From Marisimplicoccus framensis_A (GTDB lineage Bacteria; Bacteroidota; Bacteroidia; Flavobacteriales; Flavobacteriaceae), in contig JBELLF010000002.1 in assembly GCA_042088875.1 (NCBI GenBank), forward strand, positions 1-48,481: 48,481 bases of DNA, given 5' to 3'. Below the pieces are notes generated by a model. It was not told the DNA's origin. It was given only the letters and a program-made list of their open reading frames with translations, and searched no databases. This document shows positions 41,298-48,481 of the stretch, piece by piece; the stretch's first letter is position 1; the number at the start of each line of letters is the position of its first letter. A program made the translations under genes and the position numbers.

Positions 41298-42872
41298 ATG
41301 CAAAAAATTAAACCAGCTGAGGTATCAGCATTATTAAAAAAACAATTAGAGTCAGCTGACATTCAATCATCCTTTGATGAAATTGGAACTGTACTTGAGG
41401 TAGGGGATGGAATAGCAAGGGTTTATGGTCTTACCAACGCCCAGTATGGAGAGCTTGTTGCCTTTGAAAATGGCCTACAAGGTATGGTACTAAATCTTGA
41501 GGAGGATCATGTTGGAGTTGTATTATTTGGACCTTCAAAAGGTATCAAAGAAGGAGATAATGTTAAGCGTACAAATCAAATTGCATCAATCAAAGTAGGA
41601 GAAGGAATATTAGGAAGAGTTGTTGATACACTTGGGAACCCTATAGATGGTAAAGGACCTATTGAAGGAGAATTATTTGAAATGCCTATTGAAAGAAAAG
41701 CTCCAGGTGTAATATATCGTCAGCCGGTGAATGAACCTTTACAGACTGGGATAAAATCTATTGACGCTATGATACCAATTGGAAGAGGTCAGAGAGAGTT
41801 AGTTATTGGTGATAGACAGACAGGTAAAACAACAGTTTGTATTGATACAATTTTAAATCAAAAAGAGTTCTATGATGCAGGGGAGCCTGTTTTTTGTATT
41901 TATGTTGCGATTGGACAAAAAGCATCAACTGTAGCTGCAATTACAAAAACATTAGAAGATAAAGGAGCTCTTGCTTATACAGTAATTGTTGCAGCTAATG
42001 CATCTGACCCTGCTCCAATGCAAGTTTTTGCTCCATTTTCAGGAGCTTGTATCGGAGAATATTTTAGAGATACAGGAAGACCTGCTTTAATTATTTATGA
42101 TGATTTATCTAAACAAGCAGTGGCATATAGAGAAGTTTCATTACTACTTAGAAGACCTCCTGGAAGAGAGGCTTACCCGGGAGACGTTTTCTACCTCCAC
42201 TCAAGGTTACTAGAAAGGTCAGCTAAAGTTGTAAATGATGATAAAGTAGCAAGTGGAATGAACGATTTGCCAGATTCATTAAAATCGAAAATAAAAGGTG
42301 GGGGATCATTAACTGCATTACCAATTATTGAAACACAAGCTGGAGATGTATCAGCATATATTCCAACAAATGTAATTTCAATAACTGATGGTCAAATATT
42401 TTTAGAGTCAGACCTTTTTAATTCAGGTGTAAGACCAGCTATTAATGTTGGAATATCTGTATCAAGAGTTGGAGGATCTGCTCAAATAAAATCAATGAAA
42501 AAAGTGGCTGGTACGTTGAAATTAGATCAAGCACAATACAGAGAACTTGAGGCATTTTCTAAGTTTGGTTCTGATTTAGATGCAGCAACCCTAAATGTCA
42601 TTGAAAAAGGTAGAAGAAATGTTGAAATTCTTAAGCAGAATCAAAATGATCCATTTCAAGTGGAAGATCAGGTAGCAATAATTTATGCAGGATCTCAAAA
42701 CCTTCTTAAAGATGTTCCTGTTGAAAAAGTTAAGGCATTTGAGGAAACATTTCTTCAAGAACTTAGAAAAAATCATAAGAAACTTTTAAGTGAGTTGAAA
42801 GCTGGAAAAATTTCTGATAAAGAAACTGATGAGATTAAAAAAATTGCTGAAAAAATTGCAAAAACGTTTTAA
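41298..42872 (+). CDS. atpA: F0F1 ATP synthase subunit alpha
   Basis: 524 residues. Non-catalytic nucleotide-binding subunit. P-loop GDRQTGKT (171-178), the alpha-specific YVAIGQKAST and the ALIIYDDLSKQAVAYREVSLLLRRPPGREAYPGDVFYLHSRLLERS signature. Full length. Beta (atpD) and epsilon (atpC) are absent from the operon and must be elsewhere. Confidence 0.98.
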   Translation: MQKIKPAEVSALLKKQLESADIQSSFDEIGTVLEVGDGIARVYGLTNAQYGELVAFENGLQGMVLNLEEDHVGVVLFGPSKGIKEGDNVKRTNQIASIKVGEGILGRVVDTLGNPIDGKGPIEGELFEMPIERKAPGVIYRQPVNEPLQTGIKSIDAMIPIGRGQRELVIGDRQTGKTTVCIDTILNQKEFYDAGEPVFCIYVAIGQKASTVAAITKTLEDKGALAYTVIVAANASDPAPMQVFAPFSGACIGEYFRDTGRPALIIYDDLSKQAVAYREVSLLLRRPPGREAYPGDVFYLHSRLLERSAKVVNDDKVASGMNDLPDSLKSKIKGGGSLTALPIIETQAGDVSAYIPTNVISITDGQIFLESDLFNSGVRPAINVGISVSRVGGSAQIKSMKKVAGTLKLDQAQYRELEAFSKFGSDLDAATLNVIEKGRRNVEILKQNQNDPFQVEDQVAIIYAGSQNLLKDVPVEKVKAFEETFLQELRKNHKKLLSELKAGKISDKETDEIKKIAEKIAKTF

Positions 42873-42875
42873 ATA

Positions 42876-43736
42876 ATGTCTGGATTAAAAGAGATAAGAA
42901 ATAGAATTACTTCTGTATCTTCAACGATGCAGATTACCAATGCTATGAAAATGGTGTCTGCAGCTAAATTGAAGAAGGCTCAAGACTCAATTTCAGCAAC
43001 TTTGCCTTATTCTAATAAGTTATCTGAGTTGATAAAAAATATTTCTGCCTCAACAGACTCCGATGATACTAATCCTCTATTTGAGAAAAGAGAGTCAATA
43101 AATCTTCTAATTATTGCTATAACATCCAATAAAGGTTTATGTGGAGGATTTAATTCTAATATTATAAAAGAAGTAAATAATATCAAAAAATCCAGTTCAT
43201 TTAAAAAAGTAGACATATTAACCATTGGGAAAAAAGGAGATGACATTCTTTCAAAAAAGTTTCAGGTAATAAGCTCTCATAATGATGTTTATGAAAAATT
43301 TAATTATAACAATATCAAGGGAATATCTGAAAAAGTAATTAAGAAATTTTCTGACAAGGAATATGATGAAGTTATACTTGTTTACAATCATTTTAAAAAT
43401 GCAGCAACTCAAATCGTAACTAAAGAACAGTATCTTCCAATTGAAGAAAGTACTCAAGAAAATAATTCTGTATCTGGAGACTATATATTTGAACCAAATA
43501 AGCCTAAGATTTTAAATGAATTAATTCCAAAATCTTTATCTATCCAGCTGTTCAAGGCAATCTCAGATTCTATTGCAGGAGAACACGGAGCAAGAATGAC
43601 TGCGATGCATAAAGCTACAGATAATGCGTCTGAGTTAAGAGATCAGCTTAAGCTTACATACAATAAAGCAAGACAGACAGCAATTACAAATGAAATTCTA
43701 GAAATTGTAGGAGGTGCAGAAGCGCTAAACTCTTAA
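42876..43736 (+). CDS. atpG: F0F1 ATP synthase subunit gamma
   Basis: 286 residues. Central rotor. The N-terminal MSGLKEIRNRITSVSSTMQITNAMKMVSAAKLKKAQ and the C-terminal EHGARMTAMHKATDNASELRDQLKLTYNKARQTAITNEILEIVGGAEAL are the two conserved coiled helices that meet in the alpha3beta3 core. Three bases after atpA. Last gene of the operon; no clear terminator hairpin follows. Confidence 0.97.
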   Translation: MSGLKEIRNRITSVSSTMQITNAMKMVSAAKLKKAQDSISATLPYSNKLSELIKNISASTDSDDTNPLFEKRESINLLIIAITSNKGLCGGFNSNIIKEVNNIKKSSSFKKVDILTIGKKGDDILSKKFQVISSHNDVYEKFNYNNIKGISEKVIKKFSDKEYDEVILVYNHFKNAATQIVTKEQYLPIEESTQENNSVSGDYIFEPNKPKILNELIPKSLSIQLFKAISDSIAGEHGARMTAMHKATDNASELRDQLKLTYNKARQTAITNEILEIVGGAEALNS

Positions 43737-43785
43737 TTTAATTAAACAGTATAAACTTTTGTATTTTAGAGAATAAATCAATTAA

Positions 43786-44799
43786 ATGAAAATATTTATT
43801 CCAATGGCTGGAAAGGGTACTAGGCTAAGACCTTTTACTTTAACTTGTCCTAAACCTCTTATAAATATCTTAGATAAACCTATAGTTGAACACTTAATTG
43901 ATCAAATTACTTCAAAGGTTGAAAGTAATATTGACGAGATAGTTTATATACTTGGCGATGAATTATATTTCAACTCCGAGGTGGTAAATTCCCTTAAAAT
44001 AATTTCAGAGAAATATAATGCAAAAACTAAAATTTATAGGCAACTTGAACAGCTAGGAACTGGACATGCAATAATGTGTGCAGAAGAATCTTTGTCAGGC
44101 CCGTCAATTATTGCATATGCTGATACAATGATTCAAGGTAATATTGAAATTGACACTAATGTAGATGGAATAATGTGGGTTAAGAAAGTTGATAATCCAT
44201 CATCATATGGAGTGGTAAATCTAGACAATGAAAATAAAATTATAGAGCTTATAGAAAAGCCATCTGAGTTTATCTCAGATCTAGCAGTAGTAGGGATTTA
44301 TTATTTTAAGGAAGCTGCAAATCTAAGAGGATATTTAAAAAATCATTTATCTGAAAAGTTAAGTCCAGGAAAAGAGTACCATCTTAATTATGGGATTGAA
44401 AAGATGATAAAAAATGGTGACAGTTTTATTCCTAAAGAAATTGATGTATGGATGGACTGTGGAACTCCTGAATTATTACTTAATTCAACTAAAATAATCA
44501 TGGATGCTTACCCTAATAATATTAATAATAATGAAACCTATGATAAGGAAGTTATAATCAATCCTCCTGTATTTATTGGCAAAAATGTAAAAATTCAAAA
44601 TTCAACCATTGGACCATATGTAAGTATTGGGGATAACTGTCTGATCGAAAATACTAAAATTAATAATTCTATAATTTTTAAAGGTGTGAAGGTTAATAAT
44701 TCTAGTATAGATAATTCTATCATAGGGTCATATTCTATATACGAAGGTTCTGGGTCAGAAATATTTTTGGGAGATAATACAAAATCAAAAAAATTATGA
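43786..44799 (+). CDS. Sugar-phosphate nucleotidyltransferase
   Basis: 337 residues. N-terminal nucleotidyltransferase domain with MAGKGTRLRPFTLTCPKPLINI, GTGHAIMCA, and ADTMIQG metal site; the central VWMDCGTPELLLNS and a C-terminal left-handed beta-helix (IGKNVKIQNSTIGPYVSIGDNCLIENTKINNS). Likely a glucose-1-phosphate or mannose-1-phosphate nucleotidyltransferase making an activated sugar. Which sugar is not fixed by the sequence. Its stop overlaps the DUF4292 ATG (ATGA). Confidence 0.85.
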   Translation: MKIFIPMAGKGTRLRPFTLTCPKPLINILDKPIVEHLIDQITSKVESNIDEIVYILGDELYFNSEVVNSLKIISEKYNAKTKIYRQLEQLGTGHAIMCAEESLSGPSIIAYADTMIQGNIEIDTNVDGIMWVKKVDNPSSYGVVNLDNENKIIELIEKPSEFISDLAVVGIYYFKEAANLRGYLKNHLSEKLSPGKEYHLNYGIEKMIKNGDSFIPKEIDVWMDCGTPELLLNSTKIIMDAYPNNINNNETYDKEVIINPPVFIGKNVKIQNSTIGPYVSIGDNCLIENTKINNSIIFKGVKVNNSSIDNSIIGSYSIYEGSGSEIFLGDNTKSKKL

Positions 44800-45578
44800 A
44801 GTTTAAGGGAATAAAGCTATTTATAATACTTGGTTTATTACTTATACAAGCCTGTTCAACAAAGAAACAAATTATAAGTAATACTCCCCTTGATTCTATT
44901 GAAACGAATGAAATAATCAAAAACACAAGAAAGTCAGAAATTAAATTTAATAATCTAAGAAATAGAGTTAGGGTTGAATATAATAATGGAAAATCTATTC
45001 AGACAATAACACTTAGTTTAAGAGCTAGTCAAGATGAAAATCTATGGATCAGCGCATCTATGATTGTGCCTATTGCAAAAGTTTTAATAACTAATGAAAG
45101 GATAGTTTTTTATGAAAAATTTCAAAAAACTTATTTCAATCAAGATATTGATAAAATAATGCAATCGGCAGGTATAAGTAAACCAGTTGAGTTACTTCAA
45201 AATTTACTTTTTGGCAAGCCATTAATTGATATTAACAAGGGAGATTGGAACAGAATACAAAACTCTAATTATTATGTTTTACAATCAACATCAGGAATTC
45301 AAAACACAGTATTCATAAACCCTGAAACTTTTCATCTAGAACAACAAAGGGTATACTTACCGCTAATTTCATCTCTTTTAACAATTGACTATTCGAATTT
45401 TAAACGTATTGCCGAAAATCTAGTACCAACATCAGTAAGGATTACTTCAATGAGAGGAAGTGATGTTATCTCATTAAATCTTGAATACTCTCAATATGAC
45501 TTTCCTGATAATTTAACTTTTCCAATGGATATACCAGAGGGATACAAACTTAAAACTCTTGATGAGATTCTTAAATAA
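44796..45578 (+). CDS. DUF4292 lipoprotein
   Basis: 260 residues. Lipoprotein signal with Cys20 (LLLIQAC). The mature part (FNNLRNRVRVEYNNGKSIQTITLSLRASQDENLWISASMIVPIAKVLITNERIVFYEKFQKTYF) follows the DUF4292 pattern, a beta-rich LolA/LolB-like fold. LolB-like proteins carry lipoproteins; whether this one does is inference. It is coupled to both neighbours (ATGA upstream, a 17-base overlap downstream), as commonly seen in flavobacteria. Confidence 0.84.
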   Translation: MKFKGIKLFIILGLLLIQACSTKKQIISNTPLDSIETNEIIKNTRKSEIKFNNLRNRVRVEYNNGKSIQTITLSLRASQDENLWISASMIVPIAKVLITNERIVFYEKFQKTYFNQDIDKIMQSAGISKPVELLQNLLFGKPLIDINKGDWNRIQNSNYYVLQSTSGIQNTVFINPETFHLEQQRVYLPLISSLLTIDYSNFKRIAENLVPTSVRITSMRGSDVISLNLEYSQYDFPDNLTFPMDIPEGYKLKTLDEILK

Positions 45579-46770
45579 AATATATCTTTTATTATTTATT
45601 TCTCTATCATTTGGATTAAAAGCCCAAAATTATCAAGAAAGACAAAAACAACTTGAGGTACAAAAAATATCAATTAAAAAAGAAATTCAGCAAATTAACA
45701 GTTTGATTAATGATTCAAAAAAGAAATCAAGAGATCTTGTAGATGAATTAGAGGATTTACAACTTAAAATTTTAGTAAGAGATAGGCTTATTAAAGTAAA
45801 TAATTCTCAAGTTAATAACCTAAACAATATAATTTCAAATCAAAATGAAAGAATAGCTGATCTTGAGGTTGATTTAAAAAAACTTAAAGATGAATATTCA
45901 AAAATAATATATAGTTCATATAAGAAAAGATCTTCAGAGATGAAGCTTATGTTTTTATTTGCTTCAGAAAATGTCAATCAAGCATTTAGAAGGTTTCAGT
46001 ATTTTAGACAATATTCTAAATACAGAAAGGGACAAGCAGATAAAATTGTCTTAATTCAAAAAGAAATATCTAAAAATATTGACAGTCTGAATAAAAGAAA
46101 AATAGAAAAACAAAATATTGTTAAAGAGAATCAATCAGTTAAGCAGTCCCTTAATCAGGAAAGAAATCAGCAGAATAGACTCTATAATAATTTACTTAAA
46201 GATCAAAAAAATTATGCTACTGAAATTCAAGAAAAAGAAAAGCAGACAAGACTTATTGATAATGAAATTCAAAAATTAATTAGACTTGCTATAGAAGAAT
46301 CAAATAACAATAGCAATTCTTCAAATTTTGCACTTACACCAGAAGGTAGATTGATTTCAAGTAATTTTCAATTAAATAAAGGTAGGCTTCCCTGGCCTGT
46401 AAGAGAAGGTGTAATAATAAGAAGGTTTGGTACACAGCCACACCCCGTAGTTAGAACAACAACTATAAATAGTAATGGGGTTTCAATTGCCACATCAGCT
46501 AACTCAATTGCTTATTCAGTATTTGAAGGAGAGGTTCTCTCTGTCTATGGGTTTTCTGGAGGTAATCCAGGTGTGTTAATAAGACATGGGAAATATATTT
46601 CAAACTATCAAAACTTATCTAGCATTTTTGTTAAAAAAGGGGACAAGGTTAAGGCTAATGATGAAATAGGAATAGTCTTTACAAATGAATCAACAGGGAA
46701 AACTGTTTTAAAGTTTAATATATTTAACGAGTTAAAGCCTGAAAATCCAACAATTTGGTTAGCTAGATAG
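45562..46770 (+). CDS. EnvC-like murein hydrolase activator
   Basis: 402 residues from the ATG at 45562 (a TTG one codon earlier is less likely). Signal peptide (MRFLNKIYLLLFISLSFGLKAQ), a long coiled-coil (about 22-250), and a C-terminal LytM-like domain (about 280-402). The LytM zinc residues are lost: the usual HxxxD is NSNGVSIAT and the HLHFE is VLKFNIF, so it cannot cut peptidoglycan itself. EnvC-type proteins instead switch on amidases. The start lies inside the DUF4292 gene, and the stop is three bases from the convergent HU-like/SPOR gene. Confidence 0.86.
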   Translation: MRFLNKIYLLLFISLSFGLKAQNYQERQKQLEVQKISIKKEIQQINSLINDSKKKSRDLVDELEDLQLKILVRDRLIKVNNSQVNNLNNIISNQNERIADLEVDLKKLKDEYSKIIYSSYKKRSSEMKLMFLFASENVNQAFRRFQYFRQYSKYRKGQADKIVLIQKEISKNIDSLNKRKIEKQNIVKENQSVKQSLNQERNQQNRLYNNLLKDQKNYATEIQEKEKQTRLIDNEIQKLIRLAIEESNNNSNSSNFALTPEGRLISSNFQLNKGRLPWPVREGVIIRRFGTQPHPVVRTTTINSNGVSIATSANSIAYSVFEGEVLSVYGFSGGNPGVLIRHGKYISNYQNLSSIFVKKGDKVKANDEIGIVFTNESTGKTVLKFNIFNELKPENPTIWLAR

Positions 46771-46773
46771 TAT

Positions 46774-47673
46774 CTAGTCCTCAATTAGTAACCATGCATC
46801 TTCACCATCTTCTTTTATTTCTGCAATAAGTGAGTAAGCTTTTTTTCTAGAGTCTAATCGTGCATATGCGACCCTGAAAAGACCACTTGGATTTATAGAA
46901 GTATAAGAGGCTTTAAACCCCTTATTTATAAGATAGTTTAAATGTTTTTTAGCATTTGCTTTGGATCTATATGATCCAGCAATAACACTAAAATAGGTTT
47001 TATTCATATTTTCAATTGGAGCAGTAACCTTAAGATTAATTATTGGAAACTCCCCTATATTAAAAGTAGCAGATTGTACGTTTTGAAGAATTAGGTCCTG
47101 GGCAATGGCAATATTTCTTATCCTTTCTTTATCCAAATAATTTGAATAGTTAAAATATCCAAAATAACCAAAACTAATTATTGCTAGAAATATTGCAGCA
47201 TATCTCAAAACTGGATTTATGTTATAGTCAGTCTTGGAAGGAACATCTCTTTTGTCAGATTGTAAAATTGGCTGTTTTGAGAATGATGAAAGCCCAAATG
47301 AATTAGAATCAAAATTTATGGACTCATTGGGATAAAATACTAAGTTGTTTTCTGAAGATAATTCTAGATCACCCATAGGATCTATCTTAATTTTTTTATC
47401 TACCGATAACTTATTCCTCAATGATTGAGTCTCATCATTTATAATCTTTAAAGCTTTTTTATATGATATATTTCTGGAGGTACTTAGGTATTTCACTAAT
47501 AATCCATCGTTTTCATCAAGCATTGCATTAAACGATATGATTTTTCTGGGGGGGTAAAAGTTGTAATTCCTGATATACGCAGAATGATTTTTTAGGACAA
47601 ATGCACCAAATTTAGGAACAATAACACAATCATTATTGTATAATAAATCATAAATTTCTTTGAAAATTGTCAT
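46774..47673 (-). CDS. HU-like (CCDC81-type) and SPOR-domain membrane protein
   Basis: 299 residues. The N-terminal 100 residues (LLYNNDCVIVPKFGAFVLKNHSAYIRN...FNAMLDENDGLLVKYLSTSRNISYKKALKIINDET) are the bacterial CCDC81/HU-like fold, related to the DNA-binding HU proteins. A membrane helix (about 155-178, FLAIISFGYFGYFNY) follows, then a C-terminal SPOR domain (FSVIAGSYRSKANAKKHLNYLINKGFKASYTSINPSGLFRVAYARL), which binds denuded peptidoglycan at division sites. It therefore links a cytoplasmic HU-like part to the wall, across one membrane. Downstream of trpS by 23 bases on the same strand. Confidence 0.85.
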   Translation of the reverse strand: MTIFKEIYDLLYNNDCVIVPKFGAFVLKNHSAYIRNYNFYPPRKIISFNAMLDENDGLLVKYLSTSRNISYKKALKIINDETQSLRNKLSVDKKIKIDPMGDLELSSENNLVFYPNESINFDSNSFGLSSFSKQPILQSDKRDVPSKTDYNINPVLRYAAIFLAIISFGYFGYFNYSNYLDKERIRNIAIAQDLILQNVQSATFNIGEFPIINLKVTAPIENMNKTYFSVIAGSYRSKANAKKHLNYLINKGFKASYTSINPSGLFRVAYARLDSRKKAYSLIAEIKEDGEDAWLLIED

Positions 47674-47696
47674 AAAGTAAATTTAAAAAAAAACAC

Positions 47697-48481
47697 TTAA
47701 TAACCAAGACTAGCTCTTACTCTTTTAAGAACTTTTTCTGCTTGAACTCTTGCCTTTGTTGCGCCATCAATTAATAACTCCTCAACCAATTGTTTATCAT
47801 CCATTAATTCAAAAAATTTTTTTCTATTCTTGGCAAATTTATTTATTATCTCATTATACAATATTTCTTTCGCTTCTCCATATCCTATCCCACCCTCAGT
47901 GTACTTTAAACTAAGATTTTTAACATTATCTTTTGAAGCGATTACTCTATATAATTTAAATACATTACAGTCATCTGGATCTTTTGCCTCTTCAACAGAT
48001 AATGATTTAGTCTGAATTTTCATTATCTGTTTTTTTAAGGACTTATCATCTAAAAAAAGATCAATTGTATTACCCTTGGACTTGCTCATTTTTTGACCAT
48101 CAGTTCCAGTTATATAATTGCTATCATCTTGAATTCTAGCCTCAGGAATTATAAACGTTTCACCCATAAGATTGTTAAATCTTGTTGCAACATCTCGTGT
48201 CATTTCAAGATGTTGAAGTTGATCTTTGCCTACAGGAACTATATTTGCGTCATATATTAAAATATCAGCAGACATTAGCATTGGATAAGAAAAAAGTCCA
48301 GAGTTTATGTCTTTTAAATTTTCTACTTTATCCTTAAATGAGTGTGCAAGCTTTAACCTTTGGTATGGAAAAAAACAACTTAAATACCATGCTAACTCTG
48401 TTACCTCAGGAACATCACTTTGTCTATAGAAACAACTTTTTTTTGGATCTAAATCAAATGCTAGCCATGTAGCTGCAGTTG
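47697..48481 (-). CDS. trpS: Tryptophanyl-tRNA synthetase (5' part outside window)
   Basis: The last 261 codons of the gene; its start lies beyond the right edge. The frame is open through 48481, where the residues before the first internal Met (WYLSCFFPYQRLKLAHSFKDK...GLFSYP) match TrpS closely. The class I KMSKS loop is GTDGQKMSKSKGN, and VGKDQLQHLEMTRDVATRFN matches the family. The HIGH motif is not in the window. The C-terminal end KARVQAEKVLKRVRASLGY is normal. Charges tRNA-Trp. Confidence 0.96.
   Translation of the reverse strand, partial: TAATWLAFDLDPKKSCFYRQSDVPEVTELAWYLSCFFPYQRLKLAHSFKDKVENLKDINSGLFSYPMLMSADILIYDANIVPVGKDQLQHLEMTRDVATRFNNLMGETFIIPEARIQDDSNYITGTDGQKMSKSKGNTIDLFLDDKSLKKQIMKIQTKSLSVEEAKDPDDCNVFKLYRVIASKDNVKNLSLKYTEGGIGYGEAKEILYNEIINKFAKNRKKFFELMDDKQLVEELLIDGATKARVQAEKVLKRVRASLGY

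Noticed and set aside
1..48481. CRISPR arrays, transposases, prophage genes, toxin-antitoxin or known defence systems
   Set aside because: No repeated spacer pattern and no matching proteins seen in either strand.

Overview
The window looks like a chromosome segment of a low-GC member of the Bacteroidota, most likely a small-genome marine flavobacterium. The signs are the gene families (DUF4837, DUF4292, DUF4254 and DUF6341/6427-like proteins, a GH3-family enzyme, a HU-like/SPOR fusion, an FtsX-type permease behind rbfA, an atpBEFHAG cluster without atpD/atpC), the absence of Shine-Dalgarno sequences, and many copies of the Bacteroidota -7 promoter element TAnnTTTG directly in front of genes. 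The species cannot be named from the sequence alone.

Layout. 1-8.5 kb reads as accessory: the start of a class-V aminotransferase/cysteine-desulfurase-like gene, two exported beta-propeller proteins, catalase-peroxidase KatG, a small membrane protein, two NTF2/SnoaL-type lipoproteins, an unrecognised exported protein and a DUF4242 protein. It ends at the 3' side of a tRNA(CAU) gene, a usual edge for integrated DNA. 8.9-15.5 kb is housekeeping: rbfA, an FtsX-like permease, dusB, lepA, a metallo-beta-lactamase-fold hydrolase, rnpA, an ElaA-type acetyltransferase and rpiB. A T-rich non-coding gap of 415 bp (15457-15871) separates divergent rpiB and rnr, and the A/T strand bias reverses across it. 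15.9-28.2 kb carries rnr, tRNA-Cys, folB, glnS, an SPFH protein, gltX, ybeY, mnmG, a methyltransferase, holB and pgk. 28-38 kb is envelope and glycan biology (DUF4837 lipoprotein, tatA, M23 peptidase, GH3, two glycan-modifying enzymes, DUF4254/GT9) with purD and a ferredoxin. 38.2-43.7 kb is a bactofilin, atpZ and the F-type ATP synthase genes. 43.8-48.5 kb holds a sugar nucleotidyltransferase, a DUF4292 lipoprotein, an EnvC-like factor, the HU-like/SPOR protein and part of trpS.

The most informative signals are not genes. (1) Two near-perfect parS (ParB-binding) 16-mers bracket mnmG at 23122-23137 and 25017-25032; one is built into the last codons of ybeY. (2) Together with the strand-bias switch and divergent genes at 15457-15871, they suggest this is the replication-origin region, although clear DnaA boxes are missing. 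(3) At least eight genes have a TAnnTTTG -7 element ending only 3-8 nt before the start codon, which predicts leaderless or nearly leaderless mRNAs; the same element moves the lepA, ybeY, folB and holB starts. I saw no CRISPR array, transposase, phage or recognisable defence system.
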